Assembly: GCA_051984675.1 (NCBI GenBank)
Contig: JBPYFK010000176.1
Coordinates: 1-6,097 of the forward strand
Reading direction: 5' to 3'
DNA from: JBPYFK01 sp051984675
Lineage (GTDB): Bacteria; Actinomycetota; Actinomycetes; Mycobacteriales; Pseudonocardiaceae
Length of the DNA stretch: 6,097 nucleotides
The position numbers and the translations under genes are program-made. Below, piece after piece: positions 1 to 5,468 of this stretch (positions within the stretch are counted from its first letter, which is position 1; every line of letters begins with the position of its first letter). Below the pieces are notes generated by a model, which did not search any database, had not been told where the DNA came from, and was given only the letters and a program-made list of their open reading frames with translations.

Positions 1-182
1 CTGACATCACCCGATCCTTCCCATGGCCGTGCTGGAAGTCGGCCACACTGGATCATGGTCCACCAAGACAATCACAACACCCACTTGGGTAGACGCTCAA
101 CGCACCCGGAATTAGGCAACAAAGTCCTTGTACCGCGCCAAAACTCGGTGCCTGCGGTTGACCAGCGGTTTGTTGATCGGTG
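1..182. other. Left edge: no gene recognised
   Basis: No frame on either strand gives a recognisable protein. The motif TTGATC recurs at about 173, 205 and 261, with some shared flanking sequence (TTGTTGATC followed by CAAGC at the first and last), which could be an eroded short repeat. No insertion-sequence end can be defined. Confidence 0.35.
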
Positions 183-275
183 TCAAGCGGCTCGGGTGTA
201 TTCGTTGATCAGTCCGCAGAGGACCTTGCGACGCTCGATCGGGCCGTCGGTCGAGGCTTGTTGATCAAGCAGGCG
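183..275 (-). pseudogene. Possible C-terminal tail of a transposase/integrase
   Basis: The minus strand reads an open stretch that ends in RRKVLCGLINEYTRAA and then TGA at 183-185. From memory, a GLINEY..AA ending resembles the extreme C-terminus of some actinobacterial integrase-core (rve) transposases, but the stretch is too short to assign a family. No catalytic domain precedes it: the next sequence upstream on the same strand is a WD40 repeat in another frame. If the reading is right, this is a dead remnant of about 30 codons. The alternative is chance similarity in GC-rich DNA. Confidence 0.3.
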
Positions 276-279
276 GCTG

Positions 280-336
280 CACCGTCTGGTCTGAGCTTGC
301 ACTGGCTAGTGTCTTGCCGTCCGGGCTGAACACCAC
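280..336 (-). pseudogene. Remnant of a WD40-repeat protein (one repeat)
   Basis: The minus strand encodes VVFSPDGKTLASASSDQTV, a near-consensus inner part of a WD40 repeat (V.FSPDGK.LASAS.D.TV). Only one repeat is present, whereas functional WD40 propellers have about seven. The frame stops at 265-267 without the expected RLWD ending. A frame shifted by four bases just after the repeat reads RLLD, which might be the lost end. Upstream on the strand the frame is not WD40-like beyond about position 342. In actinomycetes such repeats commonly come from large WD40 regulators or NTPase-WD40 proteins. This piece cannot be functional alone. Confidence 0.6.
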
Positions 337-340
337 CCGA

Positions 341-532
341 GTGAACAACTTCGAGCGGTGGGAGTCCAAGGAACACCTTGACGCATGGCGAGCGGTCGCC
401 GCAGCTCCGGACACGGGAATCGCGATCCGCGCGGACCACCAAAACCCTGCCGACCCCACCTACGCGGACCGAGGCAGCTTCGTCGGCCGCCCGGCTCAGG
501 ACGCGATCCGTCGCTGCTACACCGGAGCCTGA
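341..532 (+). pseudogene. C-terminal fragment, possibly ABM-type monooxygenase
   Basis: An open frame on the plus strand ends with TGA at 530-532 and has coding-like G/C-ending codons from about 341. It begins NNFERWESKEHLDAWR, which resembles the late strand-helix part of antibiotic-biosynthesis-monooxygenase (ABM, ferredoxin-like) domains, where ERWES..ALDAH-type segments are common. The tail (PADPTYADRGSFVGRPAQ) is not one I recognise. The usual N-terminal half of an ABM domain is absent, there is no ribosome binding site before the GTG at 341, and the frame runs directly out of the minus-strand WD40 remnant. It is most likely a truncated gene end. Family assignment is tentative. Confidence 0.35.
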
Positions 533-534
533 CT

Positions 535-834
535 TCCGCCGTTCCCACACGGGTGTCCGCGGGCGTAGGCCAACCGATACTTCCCGTTGGCCCACGCCTT
601 TGCGCCGGGGGCGCGGCTAACCTCGCCCGCCCCCCGGCTGCCACGAGGTCACCGTCCAGCAGCTGGAGGCCTGCGCAAGCGCGCCGCCGAGATCTTCGAC
701 ATCTCCCGGCACACCCGTCCACCACGTGTTGGGTCGACCGCGGCGCCCCGGGACATACCCTTTGTCGACCCCGGCGCAAGCAAGCGCACCGCAGCACGTC
801 GCATGCGGGCGGGCCAGACCTGGGCACCAGGCGG
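535..834. other. 300-base stretch with no recognisable gene
   Basis: Several frames stay open on both strands, as expected at this GC content, but none gives a domain or motif I recognise. The plus frame near 680-715 reads RKRAAEIFDISR, faintly helix-turn-helix-like but isolated. The stretch holds a strong GC-rich hairpin at 604-638. It lies between the converging ends of the fragment ending at 532 (+) and the epoxide hydrolase gene ending at 835 (-). Confidence 0.5.
604..638. terminator. GC-rich hairpin between convergent gene ends
   Basis: The left arm GCCGGGGG (604-611) pairs perfectly with CCCCCGGC (631-638). Two more pairs (612-613 with 628-629) can form after bulging the C at 630, leaving a 14-nt loop. 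There is no T tract, which is normal for actinobacterial terminators. It lies about 70 bases after the plus-strand fragment ending at 532 and about 200 bases beyond the end of the minus-strand epoxide hydrolase gene. Termination is inferred from structure and position. Confidence 0.35.
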
Positions 835-1263
835 CTAATTCTCCAGCAGCCGGGACACGCTCGACGCAAGCGCTCGGAAGCCACCGCGGGCGCTCGAGGC
901 GAGCACCGTCGTCCAGTCGAAATAGTCGCACCACAACGCGATGCGGCCATCCCGGACCTCGAACGTGCCGCACACCCAGAACTGGGCGCGCCACAGCCCA
1001 GCCTCCAGCGCATCGGTGCGTTCGGTCAGCACCACCGGACCGTCCGCAGCGATGTGGTGCAGTTTTGCCTCGAACCCGGAGGTGTACTTGGCCATGGTCC
1101 GTAGTTGCTTCTCGAACGAGGCCAGACCACGTGCCGGCGGCAGTGGCACGTTCTGGTAGACGACGTCGGCCGCCGCATAGGTGAGCGCCTTGTCGATGTC
1201 GAGTCCTTCCAGCGCGGCGAGGAAGGCCTTGACTGTCTCGATGGGACTGAGGGCCTCTGACAT
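835..1263 (-). CDS. Limonene-1,2-epoxide hydrolase family protein
   Basis: The 142-residue protein has the length and fold signature of the limonene-1,2-epoxide hydrolase (LEH) family, soluble SnoaL/NTF2-like alpha+beta barrels. These open epoxides to diols by activating water with an Asp-Arg-Asp triad. The active-site residues of Rhodococcus LEH (Y53, N55, R99, D101, D132) have counterparts here: Y36 and N38 in VYQNVPLPP, R82 and D84 in LTERTDAL, and D113 in WCDYFD. The segment FWVCGTFEVRDGRIALW also resembles mycobacterial EphG. The residue before D113 is Cys112 where the Rhodococcus enzyme has Arg. The start is fixed by GAGGAGGAAG seven bases or fewer upstream of the ATG. No terpene or sterol gene lies nearby, so the substrate is unknown. 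The gene looks intact and is transcribed alone. Confidence 0.87.
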   Translation of the reverse strand: MSEALSPIETVKAFLAALEGLDIDKALTYAAADVVYQNVPLPPARGLASFEKQLRTMAKYTSGFEAKLHHIAADGPVVLTERTDALEAGLWRAQFWVCGTFEVRDGRIALWCDYFDWTTVLASSARGGFRALASSVSRLLEN

Positions 1264-1266
1264 CGT

Positions 1267-1276
1267 CTTCCTCCTC
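1267..1276 (-). promoter_or_regulatory. Strong ribosome binding site of the epoxide hydrolase gene
   Basis: On the minus strand GAGGAGGAAG lies 3 bases before the ATG at 1261-1263. Its GGAGG core is 6-8 bases from the start, which is ideal. It is the best Shine-Dalgarno sequence in the window and supports the start and active expression. Confidence 0.75.
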
Positions 1277-1278
1277 GA

Positions 1279-1307
1279 GTTTGGCTATACGGACATACCT
1301 TATTTCG
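1279..1307 (-). promoter_or_regulatory. Candidate promoter pocket of the epoxide hydrolase gene
   Basis: A short A+T-rich patch in otherwise GC-rich DNA sits just upstream of the ribosome binding site. On the minus strand it contains TAAGGT (1297-1302), fitting the actinobacterial -10 pattern TANNNT, and TATAGC (1284-1289). Neither has a convincing -35 hexamer at 16-18 bases. Only the position and composition argue for a promoter. Confidence 0.25.
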
Positions 1308-1764
1308 CTGGGCCATCCCAGGAAACTCCGACAGCAAAGCTTCGATGGCCGGGAGCAGCGCAGGCTGCGTGAAGCGGCGGCAAGCAGCGGGCACAGCACG
1401 ACTGACAAGGCCCCCGGTGGCGGGGTGGCTGCCCCTCATCGTGCGTCACCACCCGGCTGTTGGCCGCGAGTGATGCGACTGACGGGTCAAATCCCGAAGG
1501 GCGGTGTTCTTTGACTTCTCGCCATGCCTATGTGTGTGTCCGCTGTGTAGGCGGCCACACCCGTCCATCGCCACAGACCTCAGAGCGGGCCCTGCACTCG
1601 CCCGCGCCAGGTGACATGGCGGAGCCTGTGCAGCTGGTGGTTGTGGCGACGATGACAAGGAGGCGGACGAAGCCCAGGAACGGCAGCGCCACGTAGAACC
1701 TGCAGGGCTTTGCACCGTTCGGGTGAACGACACTCGAAGCGACGATGCGAATGATCACGGCCTC
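1308..1764. other. Gap of about 450 bases without a convincing gene
   Basis: This gap separates the epoxide hydrolase gene from the truncated DUF2231 gene, both on the minus strand. A minus-strand frame beginning with GTG at 1756-1758 and ending near 1528 has a hydrophobic piece (RFYVALPFLGFVRLLVIVA) with strongly G/C-ending codons. Its end is not protein-like and the start has only a poorly spaced AAGAGG. I see no RNA gene and no inverted repeats of an insertion sequence. Confidence 0.45.
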
Positions 1765-2148
1765 TTACGCTACGGCCGGCTGGTGTTCGGTGTAGGACTT
1801 GGGAGGAACGGCCTGCCCGCTCAGGTCCCGCCAGTCACTCACCCCCGTCAACGCGGCCGGCAGTACACTCACCGTTCCGACCGTCAGCACGGCATCCGCG
1901 GCGCGAGCAGCCGCCGAGGAAGCGCTGAGCTCGCCGACGGTGTCCAACGCGAATGCACTAAACCACGACCCGATCGGCACATCGGTCAGCGCCGGATATA
2001 GCGGAGTACCCAGCCAGGTCCCATCCAACAGGTCATGCAGTCGTGGACGTTGCCCGAGCAGGCTCCGGACGATCGGCTGTGTTCGGTCGGCCAGCCCGTC
2101 CAGCCACCGCTGGGAGTTAGCGAGACGTCTTGCCAGCGCCGAAGACAT
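1765..2148 (-). pseudogene. DUF2231-type membrane protein, C-terminally truncated
   Basis: From the ATG at 2146-2148 this encodes 127 residues. Residues 38-60 (LHDLLDGTWLGTPLYPALTDVPIG) and 84-111, ending ALTGVSDWRDLSG, match the hallmark segments of DUF2231 proteins, small predicted membrane proteins sometimes associated with Rieske domains. Function is unknown. As I recall the family, the first segment usually reads LGHPLHP, and both histidines are replaced here (Thr48, Tyr51). The family normally continues for roughly 50 more residues after the DW..LSG segment with a second hydrophobic pair. Here only 16 unrelated residues follow before TAA, and no other frame restores the lost part. I chose this ATG over a GTG 22 codons upstream because AAGGTGGG lies 7 bases before it. 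It is probably a broken gene, though a short functional version cannot be excluded. Confidence 0.65.
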
Positions 2149-2155
2149 TCGCACA

Positions 2156-2163
2156 CCCACCTT
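2156..2163 (-). promoter_or_regulatory. Ribosome binding site deciding the DUF2231 start
   Basis: AAGGTGGG on the minus strand ends 7 bases before the ATG at 2146-2148. The in-frame GTG at 2212-2214 has no comparable site, so the shorter protein is favoured. Confidence 0.5.
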
Positions 2164-2556
2164 GTATCGCTCCACGAACGGCCTGACTGTGGGATCTCCA
2201 GGTAACCAGCCCACACCTCAGGCAACACCGCCGCAACTCGCAACACCGGGCTGGTGACGGCCTCGCCTCCCCCACCGCGTGATTTCGCAATGCGCAGGCT
2301 GAGCAGACACTGAGCATCGCCTCCGCGTACGCCCGCGACCAGGGGTGTCCACTTGTCCAGGGTTCTCATGAAAACTGCGCCGGAACGTGCTGATGTGTTC
2401 AGTGGAGCAGCGGTGTTGGTGCTTGCCGGTACGGTTTCTGGCGTGTCCACCGTGGTGCCGGCATACCAGTTCGCGCTTGACCCCGCGCCAGGTCAGCTTT
2501 CGCCGACGATGACCCGATGCGGCGCAGCAGGGCAATCTCCGTTGAGGTCGGTAACT

Positions 2557-2567
2557 GTGATCATCAC
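2557..2567. promoter_or_regulatory. Palindrome GTGATCATCAC, candidate operator
   Basis: GTGAT and ATCAC are perfect reverse complements around one central C. The site lies about 95 bases before the patatin start in the divergent gap, where a regulator could bind. An 11-bp palindrome can arise by chance, and no second copy was found in the gap. Confidence 0.2.
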
Positions 2568-2656
2568 GGGGCGGACCATGCCGCTGGCCCCGGCCGGTGC
2601 CTGCACTCGGCGGGACCGGTGCGAAGGTAGGGCGATAAGCGCGAGATCCCGTTGAT

Positions 2657-2662
2657 GAGGAG
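2657..2662 (+). promoter_or_regulatory. Ribosome binding site abutting the patatin ATG
   Basis: GAGGAG touches the ATG at 2663 with no spacer, too close for that codon. A GTG at 2669-2671, two codons downstream and in frame, has an ideal 6-base spacing. The true start is therefore probably the GTG, shortening the protein by two residues. Confidence 0.55.
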
Positions 2663-3736
2663 ATGTCCGTGTCGTGGGCAGATGATGTACGTAGTGCGGT
2701 CACCCCCGAACCGGGCGACACCCGGCCGGGGACGGTCGATCTGGTCCTGTCTGGCGGAGGAGTGAAAGGCGTCGCGCTGGCCGGCGCGGTCGCGGCGCTC
2801 AATCAAGCTGGATACCACAGCTGGCAGGTCTCCGGCACCTCCACCGGCGCGATCGTGGGTGCGCTGGTCGCCGCTGGGCTCACCGGTGATGAGCTGAGCG
2901 AGACGGCTATGAGTCTGGATTACGCCAAATTCGCCGACAAAGTTCCGTTCACGCGCCTCCCGCTGGTCGGACGCGCGCTTGCTCTGATCACCTGGAACAG
3001 TCTGTATCGGGGTGACTACGCCCGGGACTGGATCGGCCAGCAGCTGGACACACACGGGGTGCGCACGTTCGCTGACCTGGCACTAGACGATCCCCACCTG
3101 CCACCGGAGAAGCGGTACAAACTTGTGGTCACCTGCGCCGACCTCACCCTCGGTCAGTTGATCCGACTCCCGTGGGACTACCGCGAGATCTACGGATTGG
3201 ACCCAGATACCCAGTTGGTGGCCGACGCGGTACGCGCGTCGATGTCCGTGCCGTTGCTGTTTCCACCGGTGACCCTCACCAACCCGACTACGGGCATCAC
3301 CTCGACCCTGGTCGACGGCGGTGTTGTCTCCAGCTTTCCGCTGGATTCGTTGGACCGTACCGACCCCGAATTGCCACGCTGGCCCACCTTCGGGGTCACC
3401 GTGCTGCCGGATATGCCGGGCAGCGTGCTGCCACGCCCGCTCGATACCGTTTTACCGTCACCGGTCCGCCTGCTGGAAAAGACCATGATGACCGCCCTGG
3501 TGGGGCGGGACAAAGCCTACGAGAACAAGCCGTGGAACAGGGAACGCACCATCCAGATCCATTCACCGACCGTGGGGTTTACCGACTTCGGACTCACCCA
3601 CGCGCAGGTGCAGCGGCTTCACGACGACGGCTATCGAGCTGCCCAAACCTTCCTCAGTACGTGGGACTGGCAGGCTTACCTGCACCGCTTCCGGCATGCT
3701 TCACCGCCCAAAGTGGATAACCATCCTGGGCTCTAA
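2663..3736 (+). CDS. Patatin-like phospholipase
   Basis: The 357-residue protein is a patatin-family serine acyl hydrolase, which cleaves acyl chains from lipids with a Ser-Asp dyad. All landmarks are present: strand VDLVLSG and oxyanion-hole loop G31-G-G-V-K-G36, nucleophile elbow G58-T-S60-T-G62 followed by a small-residue helix, and catalytic Asp218 in the DGG motif (218-220). RASMSVPLLFPP at 191-202 is also typical of the family. About 125 residues follow the DGG. No signal peptide or membrane segment is visible, so it is probably cytosolic or associates with membranes peripherally. The real start may be the GTG at 2669, which suits the GAGGAG spacing. The gene is single, diverges from the DUF2231 remnant and converges on the parA unit with a hairpin terminator between. 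Some patatins are effectors of anti-phage or toxin systems, but no partner gene supports that here. Substrate is unknown. Confidence 0.92.
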   Translation: MSVSWADDVRSAVTPEPGDTRPGTVDLVLSGGGVKGVALAGAVAALNQAGYHSWQVSGTSTGAIVGALVAAGLTGDELSETAMSLDYAKFADKVPFTRLPLVGRALALITWNSLYRGDYARDWIGQQLDTHGVRTFADLALDDPHLPPEKRYKLVVTCADLTLGQLIRLPWDYREIYGLDPDTQLVADAVRASMSVPLLFPPVTLTNPTTGITSTLVDGGVVSSFPLDSLDRTDPELPRWPTFGVTVLPDMPGSVLPRPLDTVLPSPVRLLEKTMMTALVGRDKAYENKPWNRERTIQIHSPTVGFTDFGLTHAQVQRLHDDGYRAAQTFLSTWDWQAYLHRFRHASPPKVDNHPGL

Positions 3737-3806
3737 CGAGAGTAGATCGGTGTAGCACCTGCCTCCGGACCGCTGGTTGCACTAGGAGGCTCTGACGGAC
3801 AATCCT

Positions 3807-3823
3807 CGCGCTCGAAGAGCGCG
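3807..3823. terminator. Short hairpin downstream of the patatin gene
   Basis: CGCGCTC (3807-3813) and GAGCGCG (3817-3823) pair perfectly around a GAA loop, about 70 bases after the patatin stop. It could be a first weak terminator for the plus strand. It also falls inside a short coding-like frame (3796-3874), so it may be incidental. Confidence 0.3.
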
Positions 3824-3876
3824 GTATCTACACGGACGGGTCCCCGCCTGATGACGTGACCACTAACAAGACCTGA

Positions 3877-3909
3877 GACACCACCGGCCCCCGGGAGGCC
3901 GGTGGTGTC
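3877..3909. terminator. Bidirectional hairpin terminator, 13-bp perfect stem
   Basis: GACACCACCGGCC (3877-3889) and GGCCGGTGGTGTC (3897-3909) are exact reverse complements around the 7-base loop CCCGGGA. It is by far the strongest hairpin in the window. It lies 140 bases after the patatin stop (+) and 47 bases after the stop of the parA partner gene (-), the expected place for one terminator serving convergent genes. There is no T tract on either side, as is usual in actinomycetes. The right arm can alternatively pair with sequence at 3913-3920. Confidence 0.75.
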
Positions 3910-3956
3910 GGGACCACCGGTCGGTGGGCGTTGGCGTACCAGCGCGCCGGATCGTC

Positions 3957-4484
3957 CTAGTCGCGTGGTGGCAGGCCGGCTGCGTGTGCCACCTGCGCCA
4001 TCGGCTCTCCGGTGTCCTCCGCAACACGCCGTGCGATCAACCAGGCGTCGTCAAGCGACACGTGGCCGTGTTCCACCAAGGCCCGTGCCTGCGCAGCCTG
4101 CTCAGCTGCTGAGCGCCTCGCCGTTGCCCACTCCGTCAAGCGAACCTGCAGGATCTTTGCATCCGATCCGGTCTCCAGAGACAGCACATGAAAGCAACGG
4201 TTGAGCAGGACGACTGGCCCGTGCACTCCTGCGTACAGCACGCCACCGGCAGCCTCGTACAGACGCTGCCCCAGATGCGTGGCGAACGTGCCGATCCAAT
4301 GCACAGGGAACGTCGCTGACGCGAACGCCGGGGCGCCCCGTGGAGCGCGGGTCTGCGACACCGCATGGACACGAGCTGGGGACGCGAAGTCTGCGCCTGT
4401 TTCTAGGCTCTCGCCGTCGCCGTCAGGTATCGGGTGGGCCGGGTGATGGGTCAGCTTCGTGCGCTGGCGCGGTGGAGGGGGCAT
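3957..4484 (-). CDS. Unrecognised protein co-translated with parA; possible ParA partner
   Basis: I do not recognise this 175-residue protein. Its ATG (4482-4484) shares one base with the parA stop (TGATG), and a GGAG lies 10 bases upstream, so the two genes are almost certainly translationally coupled. Residues 1-55 are rich in Pro, Ala, Arg and His and probably disordered. Residues 60-120 look folded, with hydrophobic strands (VLYAG, GPVVLLNRCFHVL). Residues 117-139 are Ala-rich and probably helical. The C-terminus (HVSLDDAWLIARRVAEDTGEP, then MAQVAHAAG) is helical and charged. In partition operons the gene after parA usually encodes the centromere-binding protein, but I see no ParB, KorB-type helix-turn-helix or ribbon-helix-helix signature. 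A ParA-interacting adaptor is an inference from position alone. Transcription probably ends at the hairpin 3877-3909. Confidence 0.7.
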   Translation of the reverse strand: MPPPPRQRTKLTHHPAHPIPDGDGESLETGADFASPARVHAVSQTRAPRGAPAFASATFPVHWIGTFATHLGQRLYEAAGGVLYAGVHGPVVLLNRCFHVLSLETGSDAKILQVRLTEWATARRSAAEQAAQARALVEHGHVSLDDAWLIARRVAEDTGEPMAQVAHAAGLPPRD

Positions 4485-5410
4485 CAGCGTCGATCTCCGA
4501 GGTCAAGAAGACGCCGAACAAACCGCGCATACACCTCCGCGAGCACCCGAACCCGGACCTCTTTCGCCTGGTCCAGCCCCTGGCCAGCGAGCAGGTAATC
4601 CGTAATCGGCGCCCACAACGGGATGATCTCGTCCTCGGCGACCCACGCCTGATTGCCGTAGAAGGGAACAATCTCATCGTGCACGATCCGATCATGATGT
4701 GCGCTGTGACGCTTGCCGTTGATCAACGGACCAACCGGCCGCAGACGCGGATTGTGATAGCGACGCACCCCGTCGATGGTGTGGTGCAACTCGGCGAGCC
4801 CGTCCGCCGACCACTGCTCGGGTTGGGTGACGACGAGCGCCAGATCCGCCGCGACCAGAGCGTTGACGAGCAACACGCCCAACGCTGGCATGGTGTCGAT
4901 CAAGATCAGGTCGTAGTCGCCCACTACCTTCAACATCACATCGGCAAGACGGTGCTCCCGCCCGAACCGCATCGCGGCGACGTTCGACTCTCCGGTCGCC
5001 AGCGATTCGGTACTCGGCGTGGGCGCGAGGCTGACGCCATCCCACACCGTCGGCCCGATCACATCCGCCAGCCCGTACTCGGCATTCGCAGTCAGCGTCT
5101 CGGCTACCCCGATCATTTCCCGTTGCTGCGGGTCGGTGGACAACACCGATGTCGTATTGCCCTGCGGGTCGAGATCAACGACTAGCACAGCAAGCCCCTG
5201 CAGGCTGGCCGCTCTCGCGAGATGGCACGTGGATGTGGTCTTGCCAACCCCGCCCTTCTGGTTGCAGACCGCGCACACCAAAGCCGGACGGTCGGCGGAC
5301 AATCGTGACTGTTGCACGAATCGCCAGCCTGCCGCACATGCCACGGCGGGTCGAGGCACCGCCGGCGTGTCCCGGAGCCTGTCCCCGTATCGCGGTAACG
5401 AACCGCGCAT
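4484..5410 (-). CDS. parA: ParA-family partition ATPase
   Basis: This is a Soj/ParA-type P-loop ATPase, which binds DNA non-specifically as an ATP dimer and moves partner-bound DNA or cargo. Counting from the longest start, the deviant Walker A is K52-G-G-V-G-K57-T-T with the signature lysine K52. The A' region is VVDLDPQGN (78-85), with D81. Walker B is LILIDTMPALG (168-178), and the conserved QPEQWSADGL follows at 197-205. The C-terminal half is colinear with the family. The core is about 265 residues, so the first 40 residues before LVCAVCNQKGG are extra and unlike ParA. The ATG at 5408-5410 has no ribosome binding site, and GTG codons at residues 23, 32 or 45 are alternatives, so the start is uncertain. 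The unknown downstream gene overlaps the stop. A transposase remnant lies just upstream, head to head. Whether it partitions a plasmid or another cargo is not shown. Confidence 0.9.
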   Translation of the reverse strand: MRGSLPRYGDRLRDTPAVPRPAVACAAGWRFVQQSRLSADRPALVCAVCNQKGGVGKTTSTCHLARAASLQGLAVLVVDLDPQGNTTSVLSTDPQQREMIGVAETLTANAEYGLADVIGPTVWDGVSLAPTPSTESLATGESNVAAMRFGREHRLADVMLKVVGDYDLILIDTMPALGVLLVNALVAADLALVVTQPEQWSADGLAELHHTIDGVRRYHNPRLRPVGPLINGKRHSAHHDRIVHDEIVPFYGNQAWVAEDEIIPLWAPITDYLLAGQGLDQAKEVRVRVLAEVYARFVRRLLDLGDRR

Positions 5411-5468
5411 CTGGAGACAGCCGGGAGGGCCCGCTGTTCGTGACGACTCGTTCGACTCCCGTCGCTAG

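Larger units (their letters stand above)
2149..2656. other. Divergent intergenic region upstream of the patatin gene
   Basis: This gap of about 510 bases separates the minus-strand DUF2231 gene from the plus-strand patatin gene. A plus-strand frame from ATG 2368 to TGA 2653-2655 would end just before the patatin ribosome binding site and has a hydrophobic N-terminal part (AAVLVLAGTVSGVSTVV). Its codon third positions are not biased and there is no ribosome binding site, so I do not call it. The gap also holds an 11-bp palindrome at 2557-2567. No clear -35/-10 pair was found. Confidence 0.4.

Noticed and set aside
819..831. CCTGG-GCA-CCAGG hairpin just after the epoxide hydrolase stop
   Set aside because: A 5-bp stem is too short to call a terminator in DNA of this GC content.
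617..1408. Long minus-strand frames overlapping the epoxide hydrolase gene
   Set aside because: They are Arg/Cys-rich shadows of the LEH-family gene, which has the conserved active site and a strong ribosome binding site.
1483..1496. tRNA T-arm-like sequence CGGGTCAAATCCCG, possible tRNA end or attachment site
   Set aside because: The loop has six bases instead of seven, no acceptor, D or anticodon arms surround it, and no matching copy was found in the window.
2368..2655. Plus-strand frame just before the patatin gene
   Set aside because: No ribosome binding site, no codon third-position bias and no recognisable domain. Its hydrophobic start alone is not enough.
2663..3736. Patatin as the effector of a CBASS-type or other anti-phage system
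   Set aside because: No nucleotidyltransferase, HORMA/TRIP13, ubiquitin-transfer or sensor gene is near. Patatin is separated from parA by convergent orientation and a terminator.
4340..5185. Long plus-strand frame (281 residues) across the parA region
   Set aside because: It is the antisense of the ParA gene, whose motifs are unambiguous. Its composition (Arg/His-rich) is that of a shadow frame.
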